From positions 3,472,001-3,536,000 of the forward strand of contig CP119317.1 in NCBI GenBank assembly GCA_029203125.1: a DNA stretch of 64,000 nucleotides, in the 5' to 3' direction. A program made the translations under genes and the position numbers. Each line of letters opens with the position of its first letter. The first letter of the stretch is position 1. The notes beneath the pieces are model-generated. The model was not told the DNA's origin and did no database searches. It worked only from the letters and a program-made list of their open reading frames with translations. The DNA is from Candidatus Cohnella colombiensis. Its GTDB lineage: Bacteria; Bacillota; Bacilli; Paenibacillales; Paenibacillaceae. Shown in pieces: positions 8,800 through 17,617 of this stretch.

Positions 8800-9798
8800 T
8801 TACTCAATGATGTTAGTTGCTTTATCCTTCACTTGATCCTTCATCGCATCCGTCACTGTAATTCCTTGTGCAGCAGCAGCTTTCAGGTTAAGAATGAGAT
8901 CCAACTTGTCTGGAACGGTTACTGCCAGATCACCTGGTTTTTTACCATTCTTAATAATCTCAACTGCCATTTGACCGACTTGGTAGCCATGATCATAATA
9001 TTTGAAGCCGACAGTAGCGAAAGCTCCTGCTTCAACCGTATCGCGGTCACTGGAGAAGAAAGGAAGCTTATTGTCGTTAGCCACTTGAATGATCGATGAT
9101 ACCGCGTCAATGACCGTGTTATCTAGCGTTACATAGAGAGCATCTACACGTCCGATCAACGATTCAGCAGCTTGCTTCACATCTGAAGTGTTCGCAACTG
9201 CAGCTCTAACGAGCTTCACACCGTGTGCAGAAAGCGCCTTCTCCGCCATGTCTGCCATAATGACGGCGTTTTCTTCACCTTCATTGATTACAATACCGAT
9301 TGATTTGATGTTCTCAAAGCTACCCGTAATGAAGTTCATTAGCTGTTCAACAGCTGCAGGGTTCGTATCCGACGCACCAGAGACGTTGCCACCTGGCTTC
9401 TCAAGATTGCTTACAATTTTCGCTGCTAACGGGTCTGTTACCGCTGCGAACAATACAGGCATATCCTTTACATTCTGAACGACTGCGATCGCTGAAGGCG
9501 TCGCAATACCGAGTACGAGATCATACTTATTTCCGGCAAACTTTTGAGCAATTGTAATATTATTCGTAGGGTCGCCTTGCGCAAAGTTCACATCCAGCTT
9601 TAGGTTTTTACCTTCTTCAATGCCTGCATCCTTCAACGCTGCAAGAAAGCCATTACGTGTTGCATCTAGTGATGGATGCTCCACAATTTGCGAAATTGCG
9701 ATTTTGTACTGTTTCGAGCTGTCCCCACAGCCTGCAATCATAAGTAGTGCGATAGCGCTTACAAGTGCTGTCAACCAAATTCTGTTTTTCAAATTCAT
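8800..9798 (-). CDS. ABC transporter substrate-binding lipoprotein (PF04392/TrpX family)
   Basis: The 332-residue product begins with a lipoprotein signal peptide ending in the lipobox IAGC at residues 22-25, so it should be tethered outside the membrane. The mature part is a two-lobed periplasmic-binding fold with family stretches such as HPSLDATRNGF, VLGIATPSA and PVLFAAVTDP, typical of the tryptophan/tyrosine-type binding proteins. AGGGG precedes the ATG. It is the first gene of the three-gene operon, with a strong promoter about 70 bases upstream. The ligand is not determinable from sequence. Confidence 0.9.
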   Translation of the reverse strand: MNLKNRIWLTALVSAIALLMIAGCGDSSKQYKIAISQIVEHPSLDATRNGFLAALKDAGIEEGKNLKLDVNFAQGDPTNNITIAQKFAGNKYDLVLGIATPSAIAVVQNVKDMPVLFAAVTDPLAAKIVSNLEKPGGNVSGASDTNPAAVEQLMNFITGSFENIKSIGIVINEGEENAVIMADMAEKALSAHGVKLVRAAVANTSDVKQAAESLIGRVDALYVTLDNTVIDAVSSIIQVANDNKLPFFSSDRDTVEAGAFATVGFKYYDHGYQVGQMAVEIIKNGKKPGDLAVTVPDKLDLILNLKAAAAQGITVTDAMKDQVKDKATNIIE

Positions 9799-9869
9799 TA
9801 CCCCTTTTCAAATTTGTGTTTACTATAACGCTTTAAGGCTGTAATGCTTGTTTTACGATAATTACATCT

Positions 9870-9898
9870 AGTGTACTGGTCAATATTACCTCCGTCAA
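9870..9898 (-). promoter_or_regulatory. Sigma-A promoter of the TrpXYZ-type ABC operon
   Basis: On the reverse strand TTGACG and TACACT are separated by exactly 17 bases, about 70 bases upstream of the lipoprotein gene. It is divergent from the thrC promoter. Confidence 0.7.
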
Positions 9899-9943
9899 TT
9901 TAAATTATTTGTACAACACTGTCATAACAGCCTACATCTGAAA

Positions 9944-9972
9944 TTCACAAGGTCATCTGCATATGATACAAT
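9944..9972 (+). promoter_or_regulatory. Sigma-A promoter of thrC
   Basis: TTCACA and TACAAT lie 17 bases apart, 35 bases upstream of the thrC start codon. No attenuator or T-box structure fits in the short leader. Confidence 0.65.
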
Positions 9973-10006
9973 TCAGTTTATATTATTGAGCACAAGGGAG
10001 ATTGCT

Positions 10007-11395
10007 ATGGAATATATTAGCACTCGCGGACAGATTAAGGCTGTAGGCTTCATTGATGCCGTTCTCATGGGCTTAGCCGACGATGGAGGTTTGCTCGTTC
10101 CCAAGCAGATTCCGTCTGTATCCGCACAAACTCTAAAGCAATGGGAGCAATTGACTTATTCTGAGCTTGCACTTGAAATTTTCTCTCTCTATATTGATGG
10201 AGAAATTCCGCGTGACGATCTCAAGCAGCTTGTGGATGATAGCTATGCCACATTCCGTGATCCAGAAGTTACACCAGTACGCCGCGTTCACGACCAGATG
10301 CACGTACTTGAGCTATTCCATGGACCAACCTTTGCATTCAAAGACATTGCTCTGCAATTCCTTGGAAACCTCTATTCGTATATCTCACGTAAAAATAAAT
10401 CCATCATTCATATTCTAGGTGCAACCTCAGGTGATACAGGTGCTTCTGCAATTGAGGGAGTACGCGGCAAAGAAGGCATTCGCATCTGCATCCTGCACCC
10501 TCATCAGAAAGTCAGCAAAGTGCAAGAGCTACAAATGACGACTGTTGATGATGCAAACGTACTAAACCTGTCCGTTCATGGAACGTTTGACGATTGCCAG
10601 CGCATCATTAAGGAATTGTTCGCCGATGTCGACTTTAAGCACCGTTACCATCTGCGGGCGATCAACTCAATCAATATTGCACGTATTCTCGCGCAGACCG
10701 TTTATTACTTCTACGCCTACTTCAAGCTTGTGCGTAGCGGAGAACAAAGACAGATTAACTTCAGTGTACCTACAGGCAACTTCGGTGACATCTTCGCTGG
10801 CTACTTAGGGAAGAAGATGGGCTTGCCGATTAATCGCTTGATTCTCGCTACGAATGAGAACAACATTTTAGAGCGCTTTGTCAATGAAGGCATCTACGAG
10901 CCTGGACAATTCCGTGGCACTTACAGCCCTTCAATGGATATTCAGGTCGCAAGCAATTTCGAGCGTTACTTATACTATCTGTATGGTGAAGACGCTAGTG
11001 CGATCTCAACGCTAATGAATCAGTTCAAGACGACTGGAAAAATAATAATTCCAAGCGATAAACAACGTATGGTACAAGGTGACTTCAGTGCATATGGCGT
11101 TAAAAACCAACAATCGCTAGATACAATTAGCGATTACTATGCACGAACGAACTACTTGCTTGATCCGCACACTGCATGTGGTGTAGCTGCAGCTGATCAG
11201 CTTGCACAAGAAGATGAAGTAACGGTTACACTTGCGACAGCACATCCTGCGAAATTCGATGAGGCTATCCAGCTTTGTAACATCAAGCAGACATTCCCTG
11301 CTCCAATCGAAGCACTATTCAATAAGAAACAAATTCAAACGATTATCGGCGGCACGAATGAAGAGATTACAGAGCAGCTTGTGAAATTTTATTGA
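10007..11395 (+). CDS. thrC: Threonine synthase
   Basis: The 462-residue protein is a PLP enzyme of the longer threonine synthase class, converting O-phosphohomoserine to threonine and phosphate, the last step of threonine synthesis. The PLP lysine is K112 in FAFKDIALQF. The phosphate-binding stretch ATSGDTGASAIEG and the PTGNFGD motif are intact. The ATG at 10007 is chosen over an upstream TTG at 9986 because AAGGGAG sits seven bases before it. The gene is monocistronic with its own promoter and a strong terminator. It is divergent from the TrpXYZ-type importer, not in a thr operon with hom and thrB. Confidence 0.95.
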   Translation: MEYISTRGQIKAVGFIDAVLMGLADDGGLLVPKQIPSVSAQTLKQWEQLTYSELALEIFSLYIDGEIPRDDLKQLVDDSYATFRDPEVTPVRRVHDQMHVLELFHGPTFAFKDIALQFLGNLYSYISRKNKSIIHILGATSGDTGASAIEGVRGKEGIRICILHPHQKVSKVQELQMTTVDDANVLNLSVHGTFDDCQRIIKELFADVDFKHRYHLRAINSINIARILAQTVYYFYAYFKLVRSGEQRQINFSVPTGNFGDIFAGYLGKKMGLPINRLILATNENNILERFVNEGIYEPGQFRGTYSPSMDIQVASNFERYLYYLYGEDASAISTLMNQFKTTGKIIIPSDKQRMVQGDFSAYGVKNQQSLDTISDYYARTNYLLDPHTACGVAAADQLAQEDEVTVTLATAHPAKFDEAIQLCNIKQTFPAPIEALFNKKQIQTIIGGTNEEITEQLVKFY

Positions 11396-11418
11396 GCTGA
11401 GCTTATCTGACATCAAAA

Positions 11419-11461
11419 GCTGTACTTTGCTGAATTCCTCAGTAAAGTACAGCCTTTTTTT
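11419..11461 (+). terminator. Rho-independent terminator of thrC
   Basis: GCTGTACTTTGCTGA pairs almost perfectly with TCAGTAAAGTACAGC and is followed by a run of seven T, 23 bases after the thrC stop. The next 150 bases up to the GGDEF-EAL gene show no further clear signal. Confidence 0.92.
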
Positions 11462-11612
11462 ACGATTATCACTGGAAGATACTTGAATTGTGTCAATTTT
11501 GCTCACAAAAAGTTGAATGATAGATCTATATAACACTTAATAAGAAGGAGACGAGATTTGTTTATCGAATAAATACTGAACACTGATCTTCGACTGAAGG
11601 AGTTACTCGTAC

Positions 11613-13805
11613 ATGCACACTATTCCTACTCGTACAACACGTCAATTAGCTCCTTATCGTAAAATTGGAGTTATCCTCATCGGAGTCGCAATTTGCATCG
11701 GAAGTTTGTTATGGTGGTTAACAGAATTGTATAATCAGAAACTCACGCACGATCTCGATCGAGAAGTTGCGAGTGAGCTTAGAGCGAAAGCCTCTTCCCT
11801 ATCATTAGCTTTGAACAACAGAATACGATTAGCGGACGGTTTGAAAGCTTTCGTAGACACTGAAGTGAACAGTCATCATTCGATTTCTGCTGATAAATTC
11901 AATACATACGCTTCAAGCTTTTTGGCTCAACAAATCGGTATAAGAAACCTTTCGATTTATCCAAATGGGATAAGCGAGTTCGTGTACCCACTAGAGCATA
12001 ATGAAGCGATGATCGGGCTAGACTTATTTAATCATCCTGATCCAGTCATTGTGAACAATGCCATTCGCACTCGTGACACAACAGCGATGACGATCCTCGG
12101 ACCCATGGAGTTACAGGGTAGTTCTGAACTGATTACTAGGCAGGCTGTCCTCGATCGCGGACAGTTCTGGGGCTTTGTGTCTGTCGTGCTTGATATTCCA
12201 TCCATCTTTGAAGAAGCAGGACTGCTGCGTGAAGATCAGATGATTCAACTGGCTGTCCGCTCAGACGATCAGATCATTATTGGAGATTCCTCTCTCTTCG
12301 AAAAGGCCACCAATGTTGAGTTTCTCAATCTTCCAGAAGGATCATGGAAATTAGTAGGCGTACCTACACAGCAAAGTCTAAATAGCATTCACTATACAAT
12401 TATGAGCATGCAATTCATTTGCTTTTTGTCACTGCTACTCGTTCTCTATTTTTTATATGTGCAATATACCCAGAAAGCCAAGCTTCAAGTACTGTTAGAG
12501 GAACGCACGCAAAATGTCCATCACCTATCTTATTACGACAGCGTAACGGGTCTATACAACCGTAACTTCTTCATCGAAAAGCTTACCCAAATGATTGAAT
12601 CCAAACCTCGGAGTTCATCAAGGTTAGCTGTTTTATTTATGGATATGGACCACTTTAAGATGATCAACGACTCCTTGGGTCATTCCTATGGAGATCAATT
12701 GTTGTATGATGTTGGGCAACGGCTACTTACACTCCGTGATCAAGGCTTAACAATCGCACGTTTCGGGGGAGACGAATTTGTAATCATCATCTCCAATGTC
12801 TCATCTGATACACGATTAAATGAAATGACTAGCCGGCTATTTCAGCTCTTCCAAGAGCCCTTCATATTGAATGAAAATGAACATTTCATAACGGTAAGCA
12901 TTGGGATCGCTCTCTATCCCGATCACGGGAGTGATGCCTTATCGTTACTCAAAAACACTGAACTCGCGATGTATCACTCCAAGAGTGAGAGTAAAAACAA
13001 TTACAGTGTCTATCATGATCAAATCGATCCTCAAGCAGATTATCGGATGTACATTAAAAATAGTCTCAATCGCGCACTACAACGCAATGAATTTTTTGTG
13101 CATTATCAGCCTCAGGTTGAAGCAACTTCTGGTCGCATTGTCGGCATGGAGGCGCTCATCAGATGGAATCATCCGAAGAAGGGGATGATCCCGCCGAGTG
13201 TGTTTATTCCGATCGCAGAAGAATCTGGGATGATCATTCCAATTGGAGAGCGCGTGCTTCAGATTGCCTGCGCCCAAAGTAAAGCATGGCAGCTATCCGG
13301 CTTGCCTCCGATTCGTGTAGCTGTCAATCTCTCTGCTCGGCAATTTTCACAGAAAAATCTTGCAGAACGCATCAAGTATATTTTATCGGTAACTGAACTC
13401 GATCCGAAAAATCTGGAGCTAGAAATTACCGAGAATATGGCGATGAAGGATGACAATCTAAGTACACTGCACGAGCTTAGAGAAATGGGGATCACCATCT
13501 CTATCGATGACTTCGGCACGCAATATTCTTCACTAAGTTACTTAAAGCGACTACCCGTCAATAAAATCAAAATCGACCGTTCCTTTGTCAATGGAATTGC
13601 GGTCGATCAGAAGGACGAAGCGATTATTATGGCTATGCTGCTCATTGCTCGACGTCTTGATCTAACGGTTATTGCAGAAGGTGTAGAAACAGAGGAGCAA
13701 TACGCCTTCCTTCGCGACAATGATTGCAACAGCATTCAAGGCTACCTGTTTCACAAGCCGCAACCACCTGAACAGATCAAAGAACTTTTGCTGACGCATA
13801 CTTAA
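11613..13805 (+). CDS. CHASE-GGDEF-EAL cyclic-di-GMP signalling protein
   Basis: The 730-residue protein has a membrane segment near residues 18-38, an extracellular sensory region of CHASE type (about 75-230), a second membrane segment (about 266-285), a GGDEF domain with an intact RFGGDEF motif at residue 385, and an EAL domain starting with MEALIRW near residue 512. The EAL metal and catalytic stretches are present (EITEN, DDFGTQYSS, KIDRSFV, EGVETEEQ). It could therefore both make and degrade c-di-GMP; which activity dominates is unknown. No RxxD inhibitory site precedes the GGDEF motif. AAGGAG precedes the ATG. The downstream methylase gene follows after 14 bases and is probably co-transcribed. 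Confidence 0.93.
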   Translation: MHTIPTRTTRQLAPYRKIGVILIGVAICIGSLLWWLTELYNQKLTHDLDREVASELRAKASSLSLALNNRIRLADGLKAFVDTEVNSHHSISADKFNTYASSFLAQQIGIRNLSIYPNGISEFVYPLEHNEAMIGLDLFNHPDPVIVNNAIRTRDTTAMTILGPMELQGSSELITRQAVLDRGQFWGFVSVVLDIPSIFEEAGLLREDQMIQLAVRSDDQIIIGDSSLFEKATNVEFLNLPEGSWKLVGVPTQQSLNSIHYTIMSMQFICFLSLLLVLYFLYVQYTQKAKLQVLLEERTQNVHHLSYYDSVTGLYNRNFFIEKLTQMIESKPRSSSRLAVLFMDMDHFKMINDSLGHSYGDQLLYDVGQRLLTLRDQGLTIARFGGDEFVIIISNVSSDTRLNEMTSRLFQLFQEPFILNENEHFITVSIGIALYPDHGSDALSLLKNTELAMYHSKSESKNNYSVYHDQIDPQADYRMYIKNSLNRALQRNEFFVHYQPQVEATSGRIVGMEALIRWNHPKKGMIPPSVFIPIAEESGMIIPIGERVLQIACAQSKAWQLSGLPPIRVAVNLSARQFSQKNLAERIKYILSVTELDPKNLELEITENMAMKDDNLSTLHELREMGITISIDDFGTQYSSLSYLKRLPVNKIKIDRSFVNGIAVDQKDEAIIMAMLLIARRLDLTVIAEGVETEEQYAFLRDNDCNSIQGYLFHKPQPPEQIKELLLTHT

Positions 13806-13819
13806 GGAGTCTTGCTAAC

Positions 13820-14770
13820 GTGAATTTTGTTGAGCAGCCTTTCTACATCTACACTTTCAGCTGTCATGAGGACGAAATCGACTTAAGCCGATTGGAGATG
13901 CGAGCTTTATTTCAAACTGACACGACGACTGGAATATTAGGTAGCTCAATTTCCGTCAATCCGAGTCGAAGTCCCTTTATGAGAGAGCGCCTTGAGGTGC
14001 TCTTTCATGCTGATCAGTTACCTATGCTTTACGAGCAGCTTTCTAAGCTTGAACTAACGAATCATACATTCAAAGTTATCTATATAAAGACGAATGATCA
14101 GACGCCGTCTGAGAAGCTGACCTATGCACAGCAACGCGAAGTGGAACGCGAGCTCGGCGCAAAAATCGTTGGCAAAGCAAATATGAAGGACCCCGATCAA
14201 ATATTCGGCATCGTAACTATGCGCGGACGCTGGTATTTCGGACATTACTTGAAAAATGAACCCATTTGGTTAACACACCAAACGCGGCCTGTCCCCTACT
14301 CGATCGCACTTCCAACACGAATCGCTCGGGCAATCGCAAACATTGCTGTCCCAAACCCAGATGAGGTGTGCGCAATTGACCCCTGCTGCGGAAGCGGCAC
14401 GGTATTGATCGAAGCACTCTCGATGGGGATCAATATTGTCGGTCGTGACTATAATCCACTTATTGCAACGGGAGCACGTCAAAATATTGCGCATTTCGGC
14501 TATTGTTGCGAGATCGTTTACGGTGATATTGCAGACATTACCGATCACTTTGATGTCGCGATTTTAGATTTGCCTTACAATCATGTGACGAAGGCAACGC
14601 CAGAGGATCAGCATGCTCTTGTTCAACATGCGAGACGAATTGCTACTCGTGTAGTTGTGATCTCGATTGCATCGATCGATCACATGCTTGAAGCGAGTGG
14701 ATTAACAATTATCGATCGCTGCATAGTCAACAAAGGGAAATTTTCCCGTCACATCATGGTTTGTCATTAA
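13820..14770 (+). CDS. TRM11-like SAM-dependent nucleic acid methyltransferase
   Basis: The 316-residue protein has an N-terminal region of about 150 residues of THUMP-like character and a C-terminal Rossmann methylase. SAM-binding motif I is DPCCGSGTVLIEA near residue 190, and the catalytic loop is DLPYN, a variant of the (D/N)PPY motif used by amino-methyltransferases on RNA or DNA bases. These features fit the TRM11/UPF0020 group, whose members methylate tRNA or rRNA guanines; the bacterial target is not established. Translation starts at a GTG, with AAGGAG ten bases before it. It lies 14 bases after the GGDEF-EAL gene. Confidence 0.85.
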   Translation: MNFVEQPFYIYTFSCHEDEIDLSRLEMRALFQTDTTTGILGSSISVNPSRSPFMRERLEVLFHADQLPMLYEQLSKLELTNHTFKVIYIKTNDQTPSEKLTYAQQREVERELGAKIVGKANMKDPDQIFGIVTMRGRWYFGHYLKNEPIWLTHQTRPVPYSIALPTRIARAIANIAVPNPDEVCAIDPCCGSGTVLIEALSMGINIVGRDYNPLIATGARQNIAHFGYCCEIVYGDIADITDHFDVAILDLPYNHVTKATPEDQHALVQHARRIATRVVVISIASIDHMLEASGLTIIDRCIVNKGKFSRHIMVCH

Positions 14771-14897
14771 ATCGTATAGAATGGGCATCAGCGACATACC
14801 TATTTTCATAGAGGTACGGGCTTGTAACTTTACCAAATGTCAAAAAATCCATATCCTATTGCGTACAACACTATACCTATAGATAGGAGTGGATACT

Positions 14898-15350
14898 TTG
14901 TCAGATCGCCAAAACAACAACCGCGAAATCGTGATTGGAACGGATGCGACATGGTCGAATGCGTTAGTCGTTACACCTAACCCTGCATGGGCAATAATCG
15001 CTGGTGCGAGCTTCGTCGTCAATGCTCAGGATCCCGCAAATCCAACTGTCGTCATATCGAGAACCTTCACCCTTCCGGAGAACAGAAGAATTCAAACCGC
15101 CACCTTGACCATTGCTGTCGACAATTACGCTTCAGTCCTTATTAATGGATTGTTTGTCGTGAATGATAATCCACAGGACAATCCTCTGCTTTACAATCCA
15201 GGGCGCACCTTCGATATTACGCGCTTCTTGAACAGAGGGGCTAACAACATCGTAATTGTAGCGAACAACTTCGGGGGACCTCCAACACCAACAAATCCTG
15301 TCGGTGTCGCAGCAAGACTTAACATTACGACTTCGAGAAAGAAAGACTAA
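14898..15350 (+). CDS. Small protein with predicted galactose-binding-like beta-sandwich
   Basis: A 150-residue protein without a signal peptide or membrane segment. The start is taken as TTG at 14898, because AGGAG ends eight bases before it; a GTG at 14889 overlaps that site. The sequence alternates short beta strands with turns. The arrangement RTFTLPENRRIQTATLTI, DNYASVLINGLFV and FDITRFLNRGANNIVIVANN recalls the jelly-roll accessory domains of glycosidases, in which a strand carries V.(I/L)NG followed by N.I.V.V.N. No enzyme residues are apparent. Function is unknown; carbohydrate or surface binding is only a guess from the fold. Confidence 0.75.
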   Translation: MSDRQNNNREIVIGTDATWSNALVVTPNPAWAIIAGASFVVNAQDPANPTVVISRTFTLPENRRIQTATLTIAVDNYASVLINGLFVVNDNPQDNPLLYNPGRTFDITRFLNRGANNIVIVANNFGGPPTPTNPVGVAARLNITTSRKKD

Positions 15351-15370
15351 TGTTATCCCAGGTACACAGA

Positions 15371-15421
15371 GAAAAGCTCCCTGCGCAAGCCGACTAATTG
15401 GCTTGTGACAAGGAGCTTTTC
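15371..15421. terminator. Bidirectional rho-independent terminator
   Basis: GAAAAGCTCC pairs with GGAGCTTTTC, with an inner CAAGCC/GGCTTG stem. It separates the convergent genes ending at 15350 and 15433 and has T-rich tails on both strands. Confidence 0.8.
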
Positions 15422-15432
15422 TTTCTCCATGC

Positions 15433-16887
15433 TTAGAGCTGCTCTGATTGTTTGCTTAGGGATACCGTTCTCGTCAGAGGATCCCAATTTGCAGTGAAGC
15501 CTAACGAAGTCATCAGCGTATGAGGCACAGTTATCGCACCCGAATGGAACTCTACCTGATCGGCCAACTCTATGGCCTTCGTGCCGACCCACGCTTTATT
15601 TTGCCCCAACTGGAACGATACTTGATATCCCTCGTATGAGATTTTATATAGAGGCGCGCCTGTTTCATCTTTGCCAACCTGTAGCTTCGCACCGATCGCA
15701 TTGACCAATTCTTTCATTGGAACCTGTACGGTATGGGTTGAGAGAATAGCTGTATAGGACATCGGGAGCGATTCTCCATTCAGCATAACATCAACCTCAT
15801 CATTTGCTTGAATTGGGCGGTATACCATATTACCATAAGAGGTGGCTGGAGCCCCTAATTCCATGTACTTGTCGCCACCCCAACCCCACGCCTTCCCATC
15901 GGTGGAGATGGCAAGGTTATGATAAGTACCTGCCCCAATTGCAACAATCTTCGGAAGTCCATTCACTTTGCCTTGTTTGCCATTCACCGTATGCCCATAA
16001 CCGTATACATCACCCGCAGTCGTCAAGAGCAGTATCGCTCCGATATGCCCACGAACTTCTTTGATCTTCAATTCTGGATGTACTGCAGCTACTTTGCCCT
16101 TCTCATCCACCGTCCACACTTTCCCTTGCCGATCAAGCGCTAACAAAGAGCCCCCACTAACGGATACCGAGCGAATGTTTGACAAGCCCTTTAGCTTTAC
16201 AGGAACAGTCTGTTCTGTTACTTTCACATAAGTTGAAATAGAATGTTCTGTCCATGTCCACACACTTCCGTCTTGCTTTACAGCGTAAGCCCGCCCATCG
16301 CCTCCGCCTGCCGAAATCTGCACCACATCGTTCAGTCCTTGAACAGCCACAGGTTTCCGTGGAATTGCCTGCTGTTGACTGTTGACATAACGCTCCCACG
16401 ACCATACAGTTCCATCCTTGCGTATAGCAATGCCAAAGTAGGCACCCGCAGATACCGCTACCGCGTCAGACATTCCCTCTATTTGACGTGGTCGCATAGA
16501 ATGCGTCTTGTAATCGTCTGAGCTTTGAGCCGAACCCCATTGCCAGACGGTACCATCAGCTTTCACTGCTAGATTGTGCCCTGCATACCTTTCCTCTGCA
16601 ACAGAAATGTCAGTCATCTCCGATAGCCCAAATGCGCGAATAGGCGCTTCGGTTCTTCGATAGCGAATCTTCTCATTAACCCCTAACTCGCCAAGTAAGT
16701 TGCGTCCCCACTGCCATACGGTACCGTCATTTCTTAAGGCAACGGTATAGTACAGTCCACCTTCAATTTTGACATAGGACAATGCTTGAGCCGAGCTGGG
16801 GCTTAAGGCACTCACTCCGTTCGGTACTAGAAGCGCCAGGACCAAGCACATTGTAACAAGCAAGCTCAACGTCTTTTTCTCATACAT
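15433..16887 (-). CDS. Secreted RCC1-repeat protein with C-terminal copper-amine-oxidase-like domain
   Basis: The 484-residue protein starts with a signal peptide (about residues 1-35). It then has six or so RCC1-type repeats, each around 50 residues and marked by phrases such as RNDGTVWQWGRN, KADGTVWQWG and STDGKAWGWGGD, which should form a beta-propeller. The last 110 residues form a copper amine oxidase N-terminal-like domain (PF07833 type: VQVPMKELVNAIGAKL, AITVPHTLMTSLGF), a module common in secreted Paenibacillaceae proteins and not itself an enzyme. The likely place of action is the cell surface or medium; the partner is unknown. It is monocistronic; the 168 bases upstream hold no clear promoter match. 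Confidence 0.88.
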   Translation of the reverse strand: MYEKKTLSLLVTMCLVLALLVPNGVSALSPSSAQALSYVKIEGGLYYTVALRNDGTVWQWGRNLLGELGVNEKIRYRRTEAPIRAFGLSEMTDISVAEERYAGHNLAVKADGTVWQWGSAQSSDDYKTHSMRPRQIEGMSDAVAVSAGAYFGIAIRKDGTVWSWERYVNSQQQAIPRKPVAVQGLNDVVQISAGGGDGRAYAVKQDGSVWTWTEHSISTYVKVTEQTVPVKLKGLSNIRSVSVSGGSLLALDRQGKVWTVDEKGKVAAVHPELKIKEVRGHIGAILLLTTAGDVYGYGHTVNGKQGKVNGLPKIVAIGAGTYHNLAISTDGKAWGWGGDKYMELGAPATSYGNMVYRPIQANDEVDVMLNGESLPMSYTAILSTHTVQVPMKELVNAIGAKLQVGKDETGAPLYKISYEGYQVSFQLGQNKAWVGTKAIELADQVEFHSGAITVPHTLMTSLGFTANWDPLTRTVSLSKQSEQL

Positions 16888-17056
16888 CGATTAGCTCACC
16901 CCTTCTTCGTTTACAATATTTTCTAATATCCTCATGCTTTATAGACGTAAGTTGGTACTTAAATGTTGTATCGATATCCGCCCATTCAAAAAAATACTGC
17001 AAATACGGCTTAGCCCCCATATTCCAGTGTAGCGGACATACGTTCCGTTATCTGTT

Positions 17057-17101
17057 AAAAAAATCCCTCATTTTTCACTTCAGAGTGAAAAAGAGGGATT
17101 T
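17057..17101 (-). terminator. Rho-independent terminator of greA
   Basis: On the reverse strand AAATCCCTCTTTTTCACT pairs with AGTGAAAAATGAGGGATTT and runs into a T tract. It follows the greA stop by 15 bases. Confidence 0.9.
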
Positions 17102-17115
17102 ACTTTCATATTCTC

Positions 17116-17586
17116 TTACGCTTTAATTTCCAATAGCTCATACTCGATAATGCCCATGGGTGCTTCCACTTTAATATTGTTGCCTACTTCTTTACCAAGG
17201 AGCGCCTGACCTAATGGGCTTTCGTAAGAAACTTTATTTGCAGCAACATCAGCTTCAGATGGTCCTACAAGACGATATTCGATTTTCTCATCGAATTCTT
17301 TGTCCAACAGCACGACAGTGGAGCCCACCTGAACCGATGATAAGTCTAAGTTCTCTACAACCTTAGCAATCTTCAGCATTTGTTGGATCGTAACGATTCG
17401 ACCTTCCATGAAAGCTTGGTCATCCTTAGCCGCATGGTATTCGCTGTTTTCCTTTAAGTCACCATAGCTGATCGCTAATTTAATTCGCGCGGCAACTTCC
17501 TTGCGCTTCACGTACTTCAATTCATCCAATTCTTCCTGCAGCTTAGCTAAACCTTCAGCTGTTAAAATAATTTCTTCTCTAGACAT
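17116..17586 (-). CDS. greA: Transcription elongation factor GreA
   Basis: The 156-residue protein has the standard GreA length and two parts: an N-terminal antiparallel coiled coil (residues 1-75) with acidic residues at the tip turn (ENSEYHAAKDDQ) and a C-terminal FKBP-like domain (about 80-156, SPLGQALLGKEVGN). GreA enters the RNA polymerase secondary channel and stimulates cleavage of backtracked transcripts. It lies 31 bases downstream of the rlmN-like gene on the same strand and is probably co-transcribed, ending at a strong terminator. Confidence 0.95.
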   Translation of the reverse strand: MSREEIILTAEGLAKLQEELDELKYVKRKEVAARIKLAISYGDLKENSEYHAAKDDQAFMEGRIVTIQQMLKIAKVVENLDLSSVQVGSTVVLLDKEFDEKIEYRLVGPSEADVAANKVSYESPLGQALLGKEVGNNIKVEAPMGIIEYELLEIKA

Positions 17587-17617
17587 ATCTACAGCTCCTA
17601 ATAAACTCTATATTCAA

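Noticed and set aside
9799..10006. T-box or amino-acid attenuator before thrC or the TrpXYZ-type operon
   Set aside because: The leaders are too short (about 30 and 65 bases after the predicted starts) and hold no specifier or antiterminator stem.
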